Positions 1-5,488 of a stretch of 5,488 nucleotides of DNA are shown piece by piece. A program made the position numbers and the translations under genes. A model generated the notes under the pieces. It was not told the DNA's origin, did no database searches, and was given only the letters and a program-made list of their open reading frames with translations. This DNA is from Caulobacter sp. Lineage in GTDB: Bacteria > Pseudomonadota > Alphaproteobacteria > Caulobacterales > Caulobacteraceae. Every line of letters begins with the position of its first letter. Within the stretch, counting starts at the first letter, position 1. The stretch is taken from positions 1-5,488 of the forward strand of contig JAQGIN010000260.1 of NCBI GenBank assembly GCA_028291125.1, given 5' to 3'.

Positions 1-1
1 C

Positions 2-331
2 GCCAACTATCTGATGGTGTCGGGAAAGCTGCTGGACGCCGGACGCCTGCGGCTGGTCATCACCCTGGTGTTCGGCCTGATCCACGGCTTCGGCTTCGCC
101 GCCAGCCTGCTGTCCGAGCCCCTGCCCGTCGAGCGGCTGGCCGAGCTGCTGGTCGGCTTCAATGTCGGCGTCGAGATCGGACAGCTGACCCTGGTGGTCG
201 GCGCCTCGCTGCTGGTCGTGCTGCTGTCGAAACTGAAGCTGTCCCTGCCCCGCCCCATCGTCGTCGACGCCGGCGCCTCGCTCCTGGTGGCGGTCGGCGT
301 CTACTGGTTCGTCAGTCGCAGCTTCATCTAG
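2..331 (+). CDS. HupE/UreJ family membrane protein, C-terminal part
   Basis: The frame is open from the window edge, so this is the last 109 residues of a longer protein; the ATG at 14 is internal and not the true start. It is strongly hydrophobic with about three or four membrane helices. Two stretches fit the HupE/UreJ family: a helix with GLIHGFGFAASLL (about residues 25-37 of the visible part, His28) and GFNVGVEIGQL (52-62, Glu58). Members of this family are associated with hydrogenase and urease loci and are thought to move nickel, or in some cases cobalt, across the inner membrane. The conserved His and Glu inside the membrane are plausible metal ligands. It ends TAG only 14 bp from the stop of the convergent regulator gene, with no clear terminator hairpin in the gap. 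A TonB-dependent receptor lies 1.4 kb downstream on the same strand, which suggests metal or chelate uptake. Family assignment is fairly secure; substrate is inference. Confidence 0.8.
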   Translation, partial: ANYLMVSGKLLDAGRLRLVITLVFGLIHGFGFAASLLSEPLPVERLAELLVGFNVGVEIGQLTLVVGASLLVVLLSKLKLSLPRPIVVDAGASLLVAVGVYWFVSRSFI

Positions 332-345
332 GAGCGCGGCGCGGC

Positions 346-1605
346 CTAGCCTTCCGGGAATTTCGGCTCCGCCGACGGCTCGGCGCTCCAGATCCTGTCG
401 GCGCGTAGGGGCGAGGCCAGCAGTCTGCGGCCGCCCAGGTTCATCCGCCGGATGCCCTCCACTGCGTAGAGCGCCTCGAAGGCGGGCGCCCGTCCGACGC
501 TCCGCGACAGGGATCGCAGCTCCGCGCGGCTGGTGACGGCTTCGGCGATCTGCATCAGGGCCGTATCCCGGGTTCCGGCGATGATGATGACGCGATTGCC
601 GCTCGGGCCGGCGAAGGTCGAGAAATAGCCGAAGTCCTGCTGCTTTCCGCCGCCCGCTTCCGGCCCGCCCTCCTGGCTGACATAGTTCTGGCGGGTGGTC
701 TCGTCGATCAGCTCGTCATAGGTGTCGCCGACCGTGAAGCGCGAGCCGGCGAACACCGGATCGCGCAACAGGCCCAGGCCGCTCAGATAGCCGACATAGA
801 CGATGTTGTTCTGCTTGAGCATCTCCGGGGTCAGGGCCGAGGCGACGACGACCCTCAGCTGGTCGCGGTCGCCGCGCCCCGGCGTCAGCACCGGGATCAC
901 GTCGCGCAGCGCCAGGGCCGCGCCGACCGGCAGATAGGACAGCCCCAGATCCTTGTAGACCCCGACCTTGCCGGGGTTTCGCATCAGATACCGGCTCAGG
1001 TCCCGGGCCGAATTGATCGCGTATTCACGGACCAGACGGTCGGCGCCGGTCGCCGGATCGATCTCGTCGAAGATGTAATAGTCGCCGACCACCAGGATGG
1101 TCTGTTTGCCGTTGCGCAGGACCTGCGACCATGGGGCGGCGGCGCGCGCCTCGGCGGCCTCTCCGCCCGGCGGGCCCAGTCCGTACAAACTCGCCCAGAT
1201 CAGGCCGTTGAGCAGCAAGGCGGCGAGGCCCGCGACGAGCCATCGCGTCCGGGTCGACCATCGGGGCTTGAGAGGTCCGCCCCCCGCGCGGGGCGTCTCG
1301 AACACGATCCGGTACTCGCCCTTGGGGATCGCCAGCCGGCCCGCCGCGGCGTCGTCATCGGCGTAGAACTCGTCCAGCTTCTTGCGCAGCCGGTGGACAT
1401 AGACACGGACCGAGGCGTCCTGAGACATGTCGAACGCCGCGGTCTTGCCGAACACGGCGATGGCGATCTCGACCTCCTTGGGCGGGGCGTCGGCCAGCGA
1501 CCGCTCGACCAGGAAATCGAACATCCTCGGCAGCACGTCCGAGCGCCCCAGCGCCTTGGCCTCGCGCAGCCGGTCCGCTTCGGACGCGATCCGATCATCC
1601 GCCAT
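346..1605 (-). CDS. ToxR/CadC-like membrane-anchored winged-helix regulator
   Basis: This 419-residue protein has three parts. Residues about 20-103 form a winged-helix DNA-binding domain of the OmpR/PhoB C-terminal type. The visible pattern is a helix with FDFLVE, then EVEIAIAVFGK, then the recognition-helix stretch DASVRVYVHRLRKKLDEFY (63-81), and the wing IPKGEYRIVFE (93-103). A basic linker (KPRWSTRTR) precedes one membrane helix at about 122-143, so the N-terminus should be cytoplasmic. Residues 144-419 would be periplasmic. They contain alternating hydrophobic strands such as ILVVGDYYIF (170-179), NIVYVGYLSGLG (267-278) and NRVIIIAGTRD (337-347), suggesting an alpha/beta fold I cannot name. 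There are no cysteines, kinase domain or receiver domain. The ATG at 1605 is supported by GGAGGG (complement of 1611-1616) five bases upstream. It is divergent from the TonB-dependent receptor gene, its most likely target. The architecture is clear; ligand and targets are inferred. Confidence 0.8.
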   Translation of the reverse strand: MADDRIASEADRLREAKALGRSDVLPRMFDFLVERSLADAPPKEVEIAIAVFGKTAAFDMSQDASVRVYVHRLRKKLDEFYADDDAAAGRLAIPKGEYRIVFETPRAGGGPLKPRWSTRTRWLVAGLAALLLNGLIWASLYGLGPPGGEAAEARAAAPWSQVLRNGKQTILVVGDYYIFDEIDPATGADRLVREYAINSARDLSRYLMRNPGKVGVYKDLGLSYLPVGAALALRDVIPVLTPGRGDRDQLRVVVASALTPEMLKQNNIVYVGYLSGLGLLRDPVFAGSRFTVGDTYDELIDETTRQNYVSQEGGPEAGGGKQQDFGYFSTFAGPSGNRVIIIAGTRDTALMQIAEAVTSRAELRSLSRSVGRAPAFEALYAVEGIRRMNLGGRRLLASPLRADRIWSAEPSAEPKFPEG

Positions 1606-1610
1606 TCAAG

Positions 1611-1616
1611 CCCTCC
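1611..1616 (-). promoter_or_regulatory. Ribosome binding site of the winged-helix regulator gene
   Basis: On the - strand this reads GGAGGG, a near-ideal Shine-Dalgarno sequence five bases before the ATG at 1603-1605. It fixes the start of the regulator. The same strand also offers an overlapping open frame in another phase starting further upstream, which has no such support. Confidence 0.75.
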
Positions 1617-1626
1617 GACGACATCT

Positions 1627-1672
1627 GTAACGCACCGTAACATCCTTACCGGCCAACAAAACCGTAAATAAC
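1627..1672. promoter_or_regulatory. Candidate operator with GTAAC direct repeats in the divergent promoter region
   Basis: In the 162-bp gap between the divergent regulator and receptor genes, GTAAC occurs at 1627-1631 and 1637-1641, a direct repeat with 10-bp periodicity. Related elements follow: TTACCGG at 1646-1652 in inverted orientation, CCGTAA again at 1662-1667 (first copy 1635-1640), and ATAAC at 1668-1672. Tandem same-face half-sites are the usual target of OmpR/PhoB-type winged-helix proteins, whereas Fur, Zur and NikR sites are inverted repeats. The repeat sits 22-36 bp upstream of the regulator's start, where it could give autoregulation as well as control of the receptor. This is also the most AT-rich stretch of the region, so promoter elements for both genes probably lie here, but I could not assign a convincing -35/-10 pair on either strand. 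The repeat is seen; its role as operator is inference. Confidence 0.4.
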
Positions 1673-1752
1673 GGGACGGCGAAGCAAAGCGGATTTAGCA
1701 GCGAGAGGAAGAGCCGCCAGCCCAACCCGACCTCCGGGCGAGCAACGGCGAA

Positions 1753-1757
1753 GAGGA
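1753..1757 (+). promoter_or_regulatory. Probable ribosome binding site of the TonB-dependent receptor gene
   Basis: GAGGA lies ten bases before the ATG at 1768, slightly long but acceptable spacing. It supports the start that gives a complete signal peptide. A similar AGAGGAAG occurs at 1704-1711 but has no start codon at a useful distance. Confidence 0.5.
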
Positions 1758-1767
1758 AGCCCCGTCG

Positions 1768-3801
1768 ATGCGGCTACGAATATTTCTAATGACCGCCGGC
1801 GCGGCCTTGGGAGCCGTGGGCGCCACGGGCGGGTGTCGGGCGGAGACGCTGGACGTCGCGTCATCGCGGCCCCCGGAGGTCTCGGCCGTCACCGTCACCT
1901 TCGGGCGCGCCGAACAGCGGATCGGCAAGGCGGTGGCGGCCAGCGAAGGCGCGATCGCCGGCGCCGATCTGACCGTCCGTCCCCTGCTGCGCGCCGCCGA
2001 GATCCTCGAGGCGGTGCCCGGCATGATGGTCACGCAGCACTCGGGCAGCGGCAAGGCCAACCAGTACTTCCTGCGCGGTTTCAATCTCGATCATGGCACC
2101 GACTTCGCCTTCTCGATCGATGACGTGCCGATGAATTTCCGCACCCACGGACACGGCCAGGGCTATCTCGACGTCAACGGCATGATCCCCGAAACCGTCC
2201 AGCGCATCGACTATCGCAAGGGTCCGTATCGCGCCGACGCCGGCGACTTCGCCCTGGTCGGCATGGCCGCGGCGACCACCGTCGACCGCTTTGAGCGGCC
2301 CTTCGTGGCCGTCGAGGCGGGAAGTTATGACTGGAAGCGCTTCGTGGCCGGCGGCTCGTTCGAGGCCGCGGGCGGCACCATCCTGCTGGCCGCCGACGCC
2401 AAGACCTATGACGGCCCCTGGCAGCTGCCCGAGCACTCCCGCCCCCTGTCGGTGTTTGGCAAGTACACGCGCGACACCCCGCTGGGCGTGCTGCGACTGA
2501 GCCTGTCCAGCTACACCTCCAGCTGGCGCCCGACCGAGCAGATTCCGGAGCGCGCGATCGGCTCGCTGATCAAGGACGCCTACGGCGCCCTGGACCTGAA
2601 CCTTCGCGGGCGCACCGAACGGGAAATCCTCACGGCCCGACTGGACGGCGACGACTGGCGCGCCAGCGCCTATGTCCAGCACTACGACTGGGCGATGATC
2701 TCCAACTTCACCTTCTTCCTGAACGACCCGGTGAACGGCGACGAACTGGAGCAAGCGGAAGAACTCTGGACCTACGGCGGCCGCCTGGAACGCCGGTTCA
2801 CCCTGTCGCCGGAGCTGCAGCTGACCCTCGGCGCCGAAGGCCGCTACGACGACATCGGCAAGGTCGGCCTTTATTCGGCGATCGCCGGCCAACGCACCAC
2901 GACACGGTCGCGGTTCGCAATCGGCGAGACGTCCGCCGCCCTCTATGTCGAGGCCAGCTGGAAGCCGGTCGATCGACTGACGCTGATCGCCGGGGCGCGG
3001 GGCGACCGCTATGGGTTCGATGTTCGCCCGACGGGCGGCGCCGCCTGGGCCGGCAAGGTCGACGACGCCCTGCTCTCCCCCAAGCTGGGGCTGACGTTCG
3101 ATCTGGCCCCGGGTGTCGCCCTCTACGGCAACTGGGGGCGAGGCTTCCATTCCAACGACGCGCGCGGCGTGACCGCCCCCACCGACCCCGCCCCTGGCCT
3201 GGTGGCCGGCACGGGCAAGGAGCTCGGCGGCCGGCTCGAGCGCGGCGGCCTAGTGCTGACCGCCAACTACTGGTGGATGGAGGTCGACAGCGAGCTGATC
3301 TATGTCGGCGACGCCGGGTCGGTGGAGCCGTCCAACGCCAGCCAGCGCCATGGCTACGAGGCGACGATGTTCTGGCGCCCTCGGCCGTGGCTGGCGGTCG
3401 ACGGGGTGTGGACCTGGAGTCACGCCCGCTTCAAGGACAGTCCCGGCTTCGACCATGTGCCCGGCGCGCTGAAGAACGCCGGCGAGTTGGGGGTGTCGAC
3501 GATCTTCGACAAGTGGAACGCCGCGGTTCGAGTCCGGCACCTGGGTAGCCACGCCATGACCGAGGACAACAGCGTCCGGTCGCAGCCCTCGACCATCGTC
3601 AACCTCCGGGCCGCCTGGACGCCGGGCCGATACGAGATCTACGGACAGCTTCTCAATGTCCTGGACGCTCACAGCAAGGACATCGAATATTACTACGAGT
3701 CCTATCTGCCGGCGATCGATCTCAATGGGCCGGTGGCGGACATCCATAGCCGCGCGGTCGAGCTGCGCATGCTCAGGGTCGGCCTGAAGGTCTCGTTCTA
3801 G
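1768..3801 (+). CDS. TonB-dependent outer-membrane receptor
   Basis: This 677-residue protein is a gated beta-barrel importer of the outer membrane, powered by TonB-ExbB-ExbD. Residues 1-25 look like a signal peptide (short basic start, hydrophobic Ala/Gly core, probable cleavage after CRA). A TonB-box-like stretch VSAVTVTFGR follows at 38-47. The plug spans about 50-175, with LLRAAEILEAVPGMMVTQHSG, NQYFLRGFNLDHGTD (98-112) and RTHGHGQGYLDVNGMIPE (125-142). The remainder is a barrel rich in alternating aromatic strands, with LLNVLD at 628-633 and a final phenylalanine as required for barrel assembly. There is no N-terminal STN signalling domain, so it is not a FecA-type transducer; regulation more likely comes from the divergent winged-helix protein. 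The GFNLDHGTD and HGHGQGY signature matches a receptor subfamily I recall as often lying near HupE/UreJ-type genes, hinting at a metal or metal-chelate ligand. The receptor call is very secure; the ligand is unknown. Confidence 0.93.
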   Translation: MRLRIFLMTAGAALGAVGATGGCRAETLDVASSRPPEVSAVTVTFGRAEQRIGKAVAASEGAIAGADLTVRPLLRAAEILEAVPGMMVTQHSGSGKANQYFLRGFNLDHGTDFAFSIDDVPMNFRTHGHGQGYLDVNGMIPETVQRIDYRKGPYRADAGDFALVGMAAATTVDRFERPFVAVEAGSYDWKRFVAGGSFEAAGGTILLAADAKTYDGPWQLPEHSRPLSVFGKYTRDTPLGVLRLSLSSYTSSWRPTEQIPERAIGSLIKDAYGALDLNLRGRTEREILTARLDGDDWRASAYVQHYDWAMISNFTFFLNDPVNGDELEQAEELWTYGGRLERRFTLSPELQLTLGAEGRYDDIGKVGLYSAIAGQRTTTRSRFAIGETSAALYVEASWKPVDRLTLIAGARGDRYGFDVRPTGGAAWAGKVDDALLSPKLGLTFDLAPGVALYGNWGRGFHSNDARGVTAPTDPAPGLVAGTGKELGGRLERGGLVLTANYWWMEVDSELIYVGDAGSVEPSNASQRHGYEATMFWRPRPWLAVDGVWTWSHARFKDSPGFDHVPGALKNAGELGVSTIFDKWNAAVRVRHLGSHAMTEDNSVRSQPSTIVNLRAAWTPGRYEIYGQLLNVLDAHSKDIEYYYESYLPAIDLNGPVADIHSRAVELRMLRVGLKVSF

Positions 3802-3817
3802 TTAGGGCGCGCGCCAT

Positions 3818-3843
3818 GGACGGCGGCGGAAAGGCCGCCGTCC
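3818..3843. terminator. Bidirectional hairpin terminator between convergent genes
   Basis: A perfect 10-bp inverted repeat (GGACGGCGGC, loop GGAAAG, GCCGCCGTCC) lies between the receptor stop (3801) and the transporter stop (3856). It has no T-run on either side, so termination efficiency is uncertain. Its placement between two converging genes makes a shared terminator or 3'-end-protecting structure the natural reading. Confidence 0.65.
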
Positions 3844-3855
3844 GAAGCTGTCGCG

Positions 3856-5196
3856 CTAGAGGCTCGGCGCGGCCGAAGGCGCGGCGATCTTGCGCAGCAC
3901 GAACCAGCCCATCGCGAAGACGCCGACGGCGGTCAGCAGGGAGACCCCGCCCGCCACCAGGAAGAGGTTGGTGGCGGTCATGCCACGCGCGATCAGCACC
4001 CCGCCGAGAATAGGGCCGAGGATCGCGCCGATGCGTCCCGCCCCCATCAGCCAGCCCACCCCCGTGGCGCGAAGCGACGTCTTGTAGAAGGTGGCGCACA
4101 GCGCCACGACGCACATCTGGGCGCCGACGCTGAACCCGCCGGCGATGAAGCACAGGGTCAGCATCAAGGGCGCCGAATGGGCGTTCAGGCCGATCAGCCC
4201 GATGGCCACGGCGCCCAGGATGTAGGCCACGCCGATCGGCAGGGCCGCGCCGTACCGATCGACCAGCCGGCCGATGACCAGGCAGCCGAGGATCGCGCCG
4301 AGATTGAGCGCGGCCACCCCGAGCACGGCGCTCTGGATGCCGACGCCGGCCTGACGGGTCAGCAGCGGCAGCCAGTTCACCAGGAAATAGGAGAGCATCA
4401 GGCTGAGCAGGAAGGTGATCGTCAGGATCGAGGTGCCCAGCGCCAGACGGTTGTCGAACAATCGGCCGATCGAGGGAGCCCGGGCCTCGCGCAGGCTGTC
4501 GAGTTCGCCGTCCCAGGTCAACGACACCCGCATCCGGCCCAGCAGGCGCTCGACCTCGGCGCGATGGCCGGCCAGGGCCAGGAATCGGACCGATTCCGGG
4601 ACGAGGACCATGATCACCGGAATAAGAACCAGCGGCGCCAGGCTGCCGATGACGAACAGGATCTGCCAGCCGAAGGTGGGCATCAGCTGCGCCGCGGCGA
4701 CGCCGCCCAGGACCGCGCCCAGCGGGAAGCCGCAGAACATCAGCGACACCACCGTCGCCCGGCTTCGGCCCGGCGAATATTCCGAGGTGAGCGAAATGAT
4801 CCCCGGCAGCGCGCCGCCCAGCCCGATCCCGGTGATGAAGCGCACGGCCATCAAGGCGGGCACGGAATGCACGAACGGCGTCGCCAGAGTCACCGTGCTG
4901 AACAGCGCCACGGCGACGAGGAGACTGGGCTTGCGGCCGAACCGGTCCGCCGCGACGCCAAAGATCAGCGCGCCGAACAGCGCGCCGAACAGGCCGCTGG
5001 CGAACACGCCGCCGAACACCGGAGGCGCCACCTTCCAGGAGGCGGCGATTTCCGGCGCCGCCAGGGCGATGGCCTGGGTGTCGAAGCCGTCGAACATGGC
5101 GACGCAGGCGCAGACCAGAATGATCGCGACCTGAAACCGGCCGATGCGGCTAGAGTCCATGACGGCTTGCAGACCGGTGCTTTCACGCGGTTTCAT
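3856..5196 (-). CDS. MFS transporter, aromatic acid:H+ symporter (AAHS) type
   Basis: This 446-residue, 12-helix inner-membrane protein belongs to the major facilitator superfamily and resembles PcaK/BenK-type proton symporters for benzoate, hydroxybenzoate or protocatechuate-like acids. Numbered from the start chosen here, helix 1 carries DGFD (36-39), the charged motif of that branch. Loop 2-3 is GVAADRFGRKPSLL (80-93), helix 4 begins RFITGIGLGGALPG (119-132) with EYSPGRSR (139-146), PES is at 200-202, YFLVNWLP at 270-277, and the second-half loop motif GRLVDRYG at 309-316. The central cytoplasmic loop is at about 205-250. The frame stays open upstream to 5424, but that extension is arginine/proline-rich, crosses an intrinsic terminator and overlaps the preceding gene, so ATG at 5196 is preferred; its Shine-Dalgarno is weak (GGA about nine bases upstream). 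ATG at 5160 is an alternative but would leave little before helix 1. Family secure, exact substrate unknown. Confidence 0.88.
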   Translation of the reverse strand: MKPRESTGLQAVMDSSRIGRFQVAIILVCACVAMFDGFDTQAIALAAPEIAASWKVAPPVFGGVFASGLFGALFGALIFGVAADRFGRKPSLLVAVALFSTVTLATPFVHSVPALMAVRFITGIGLGGALPGIISLTSEYSPGRSRATVVSLMFCGFPLGAVLGGVAAAQLMPTFGWQILFVIGSLAPLVLIPVIMVLVPESVRFLALAGHRAEVERLLGRMRVSLTWDGELDSLREARAPSIGRLFDNRLALGTSILTITFLLSLMLSYFLVNWLPLLTRQAGVGIQSAVLGVAALNLGAILGCLVIGRLVDRYGAALPIGVAYILGAVAIGLIGLNAHSAPLMLTLCFIAGGFSVGAQMCVVALCATFYKTSLRATGVGWLMGAGRIGAILGPILGGVLIARGMTATNLFLVAGGVSLLTAVGVFAMGWFVLRKIAAPSAAPSL

Positions 5197-5271
5197 GCGA
5201 AATTCCAATTGCTTGCGCGGGTGGCCACCGGACGCGGTCGAAGGCCGGCGCGCGGAGGACGAAAGAAAAAG
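5197..5271 (-). promoter_or_regulatory. Probable 5' leader and promoter region of the transporter gene
   Basis: Because an intrinsic terminator closes the upstream unit at 5272-5302, the transporter should have its own promoter in this short stretch, or depend on read-through. I found no convincing sigma-70 -35/-10 pair and no sigma-54 GG-N10-GC element. Position is inferred only from the surrounding features. Confidence 0.25.
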
Positions 5272-5302
5272 GACGGCGGAGCGTAGGGGTCGCTCCGCCG
5301 TC
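5262..5302 (-). terminator. Rho-independent terminator of the upstream - strand gene
   Basis: A perfect 12-bp inverted repeat (GACGGCGGAGCG at 5272-5283, seven-base loop, CGCTCCGCCGTC at 5291-5302) is followed on the - strand by CCTTTTTCTTTC (complement of 5260-5271). This is a textbook intrinsic terminator for transcription running leftward, that is, for the gene ending at 5361. Its stem base (GGACGGCGG/CCGCCGTC) is shared with the hairpin at the other end of the transporter gene. Confidence 0.85.
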
Positions 5303-5318
5303 ATCGGCCGCTGGACGT

Positions 5319-5352
5319 CCCCGGGGCGAGGTGATCGAGCCTCGCTCCGGGG
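5319..5352. repeat. Imperfect 13-bp inverted repeat just after the upstream gene's stop codon
   Basis: CCCCGGGGCGAGG (5319-5331) pairs with CCTCGCTCCGGGG (5340-5352) across an eight-base loop. There is a single non-Watson-Crick position, a G-U in + strand RNA and an A-C mismatch in - strand RNA. It lies eight bases past the TGA at 5361-5363 and has no T-run, so it may protect the 3' end or assist the terminator 17 bp further on. Confidence 0.5.
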
Positions 5353-5360
5353 GGCTGACC

Positions 5361-5486
5361 TCAGCGGGGGGCGAAGGTCAGGGCGCCGTCGGGACCGCGA
5401 CGCCATTGCCTGAAATAATCCCATTCAAGCTGCGCCTGACGGGGGTCGCCCCCGTGAGACATGTCCGTCTCCCACACGAAGTTGAA
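5361..5486 (-). CDS. C-terminal end of an unrecognised protein
   Basis: The - strand is open from the window edge for 41 codons and ends with TGA at 5361-5363. The visible residues contain SHGGDPRQAQLEWDYFRQW followed by a short tail ending in APR. The composition is that of an ordinary soluble protein, and G/C third positions match the neighbours. The strongest evidence that it is a real gene is the hairpin at 5319-5352 and the intrinsic terminator at 5262-5302 placed just after its stop, both in the right orientation or neutral. I do not recognise the family. The His in SHGGDP followed by an amphipathic terminal helix could suit the end of an alpha/beta hydrolase, but this is only a guess. 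It precedes the aromatic acid transporter on the same strand, so it may belong to a related catabolic cluster despite the terminator between them. Confidence 0.6.
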   Translation of the reverse strand, partial: FNFVWETDMSHGGDPRQAQLEWDYFRQWRRGPDGALTFAPR

Positions 5487-5488
5487 CA

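Noticed and set aside
1627..1641. A Fur, Zur or NikR operator, or a standard Pho box.
   Set aside because: The GTAAC copies are direct repeats rather than the inverted repeats of Fur, Zur or NikR, and the 10-bp period differs from the 11-bp period of the Pho box.
1200..1643. A 147-codon - strand frame overlapping the start of the regulator.
   Set aside because: The product is Arg/Ser/Pro-rich and shares the region with the regulator's winged-helix domain, which has a good ribosome binding site and clear motifs.
1704..1759. AGAGGAAG occurs twice (1704-1711 and 1752-1759), suggesting a hidden leader peptide.
   Set aside because: There is no ATG, GTG or TTG at a usable distance after the first copy, and the second copy is simply the receptor's own ribosome binding site.
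1606..1767. Cobalamin or other riboswitch in the receptor leader.
   Set aside because: The leader is short and lacks a recognisable B12 box or conserved stem set; only GC-rich sequence and duplicated AGAGGAAG stretches were seen.
1861..3150. A 429-codon open frame on the - strand inside the receptor gene.
   Set aside because: Its composition is that of a GC-driven shadow frame, and the receptor on the other strand has continuous, well-supported plug and barrel motifs.
5197..5240. A sigma-54 promoter in front of the transporter gene (TGGCC...AAGC on the - strand).
   Set aside because: The GG and GC doublets are separated by 12 bases rather than the required 10.
4177..5286. A 369-codon open frame on the + strand opposite the transporter gene.
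   Set aside because: It is the antisense shadow of a high-GC gene: the product is rich in Arg, Gln, Asp, His and Gly with no recognisable domain, while the opposite strand gives clear transporter motifs. It also runs through the intrinsic terminator at 5262-5302.

Overview
The window is GC-rich DNA (by eye about two-thirds G+C) with strong G/C third-position bias and compact gene spacing. Together with the protein families present, this suggests an alphaproteobacterium, most plausibly of the Caulobacterales (Caulobacter, Phenylobacterium or Brevundimonas type). That placement rests on style and family recognition, not on a marker gene. No rRNA or tRNA gene, insertion sequence, CRISPR array, phage gene or origin was seen.

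Left part (1-3801): the C-terminal end of a HupE/UreJ-type membrane protein on the + strand, whose relatives transport nickel or similar metals, is cut by the window edge. It converges with a 419-residue one-component regulator on the - strand. The regulator has a winged-helix DNA-binding domain, a single membrane helix and a periplasmic domain of unknown function, in the manner of ToxR/CadC. The regulator is divergently transcribed from a 677-residue TonB-dependent outer-membrane receptor on the + strand. The 162-bp divergent region carries a direct repeat, GTAAC-N5-GTAAC, plus related half-sites. My working model is a surface-uptake locus: the receptor brings a ligand (perhaps a metal or metal chelate) into the periplasm, the HupE-like protein may carry it across the inner membrane, and the membrane-bound regulator senses something in the periplasm and controls the receptor and itself. 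The ligand is not shown by the sequence.

Right part (3802-5488): a perfect GC-rich hairpin separates the receptor gene from a convergent gene on the - strand for a 12-helix transporter of the aromatic acid:H+ symporter branch of the major facilitator superfamily. Upstream of the transporter (164 bp) lie an intrinsic terminator with a T-run on the - strand and a second imperfect hairpin. Beyond these is the last 41 codons of an unrecognised - strand gene that runs off the window. The terminator shows that the transporter gene begins at about 5196 and not at the far-upstream end of its open frame.

The two halves look like separate transcription units, metal- or chelate-type uptake on the left and aromatic acid uptake on the right. 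Nothing seen here proves a functional link between them.
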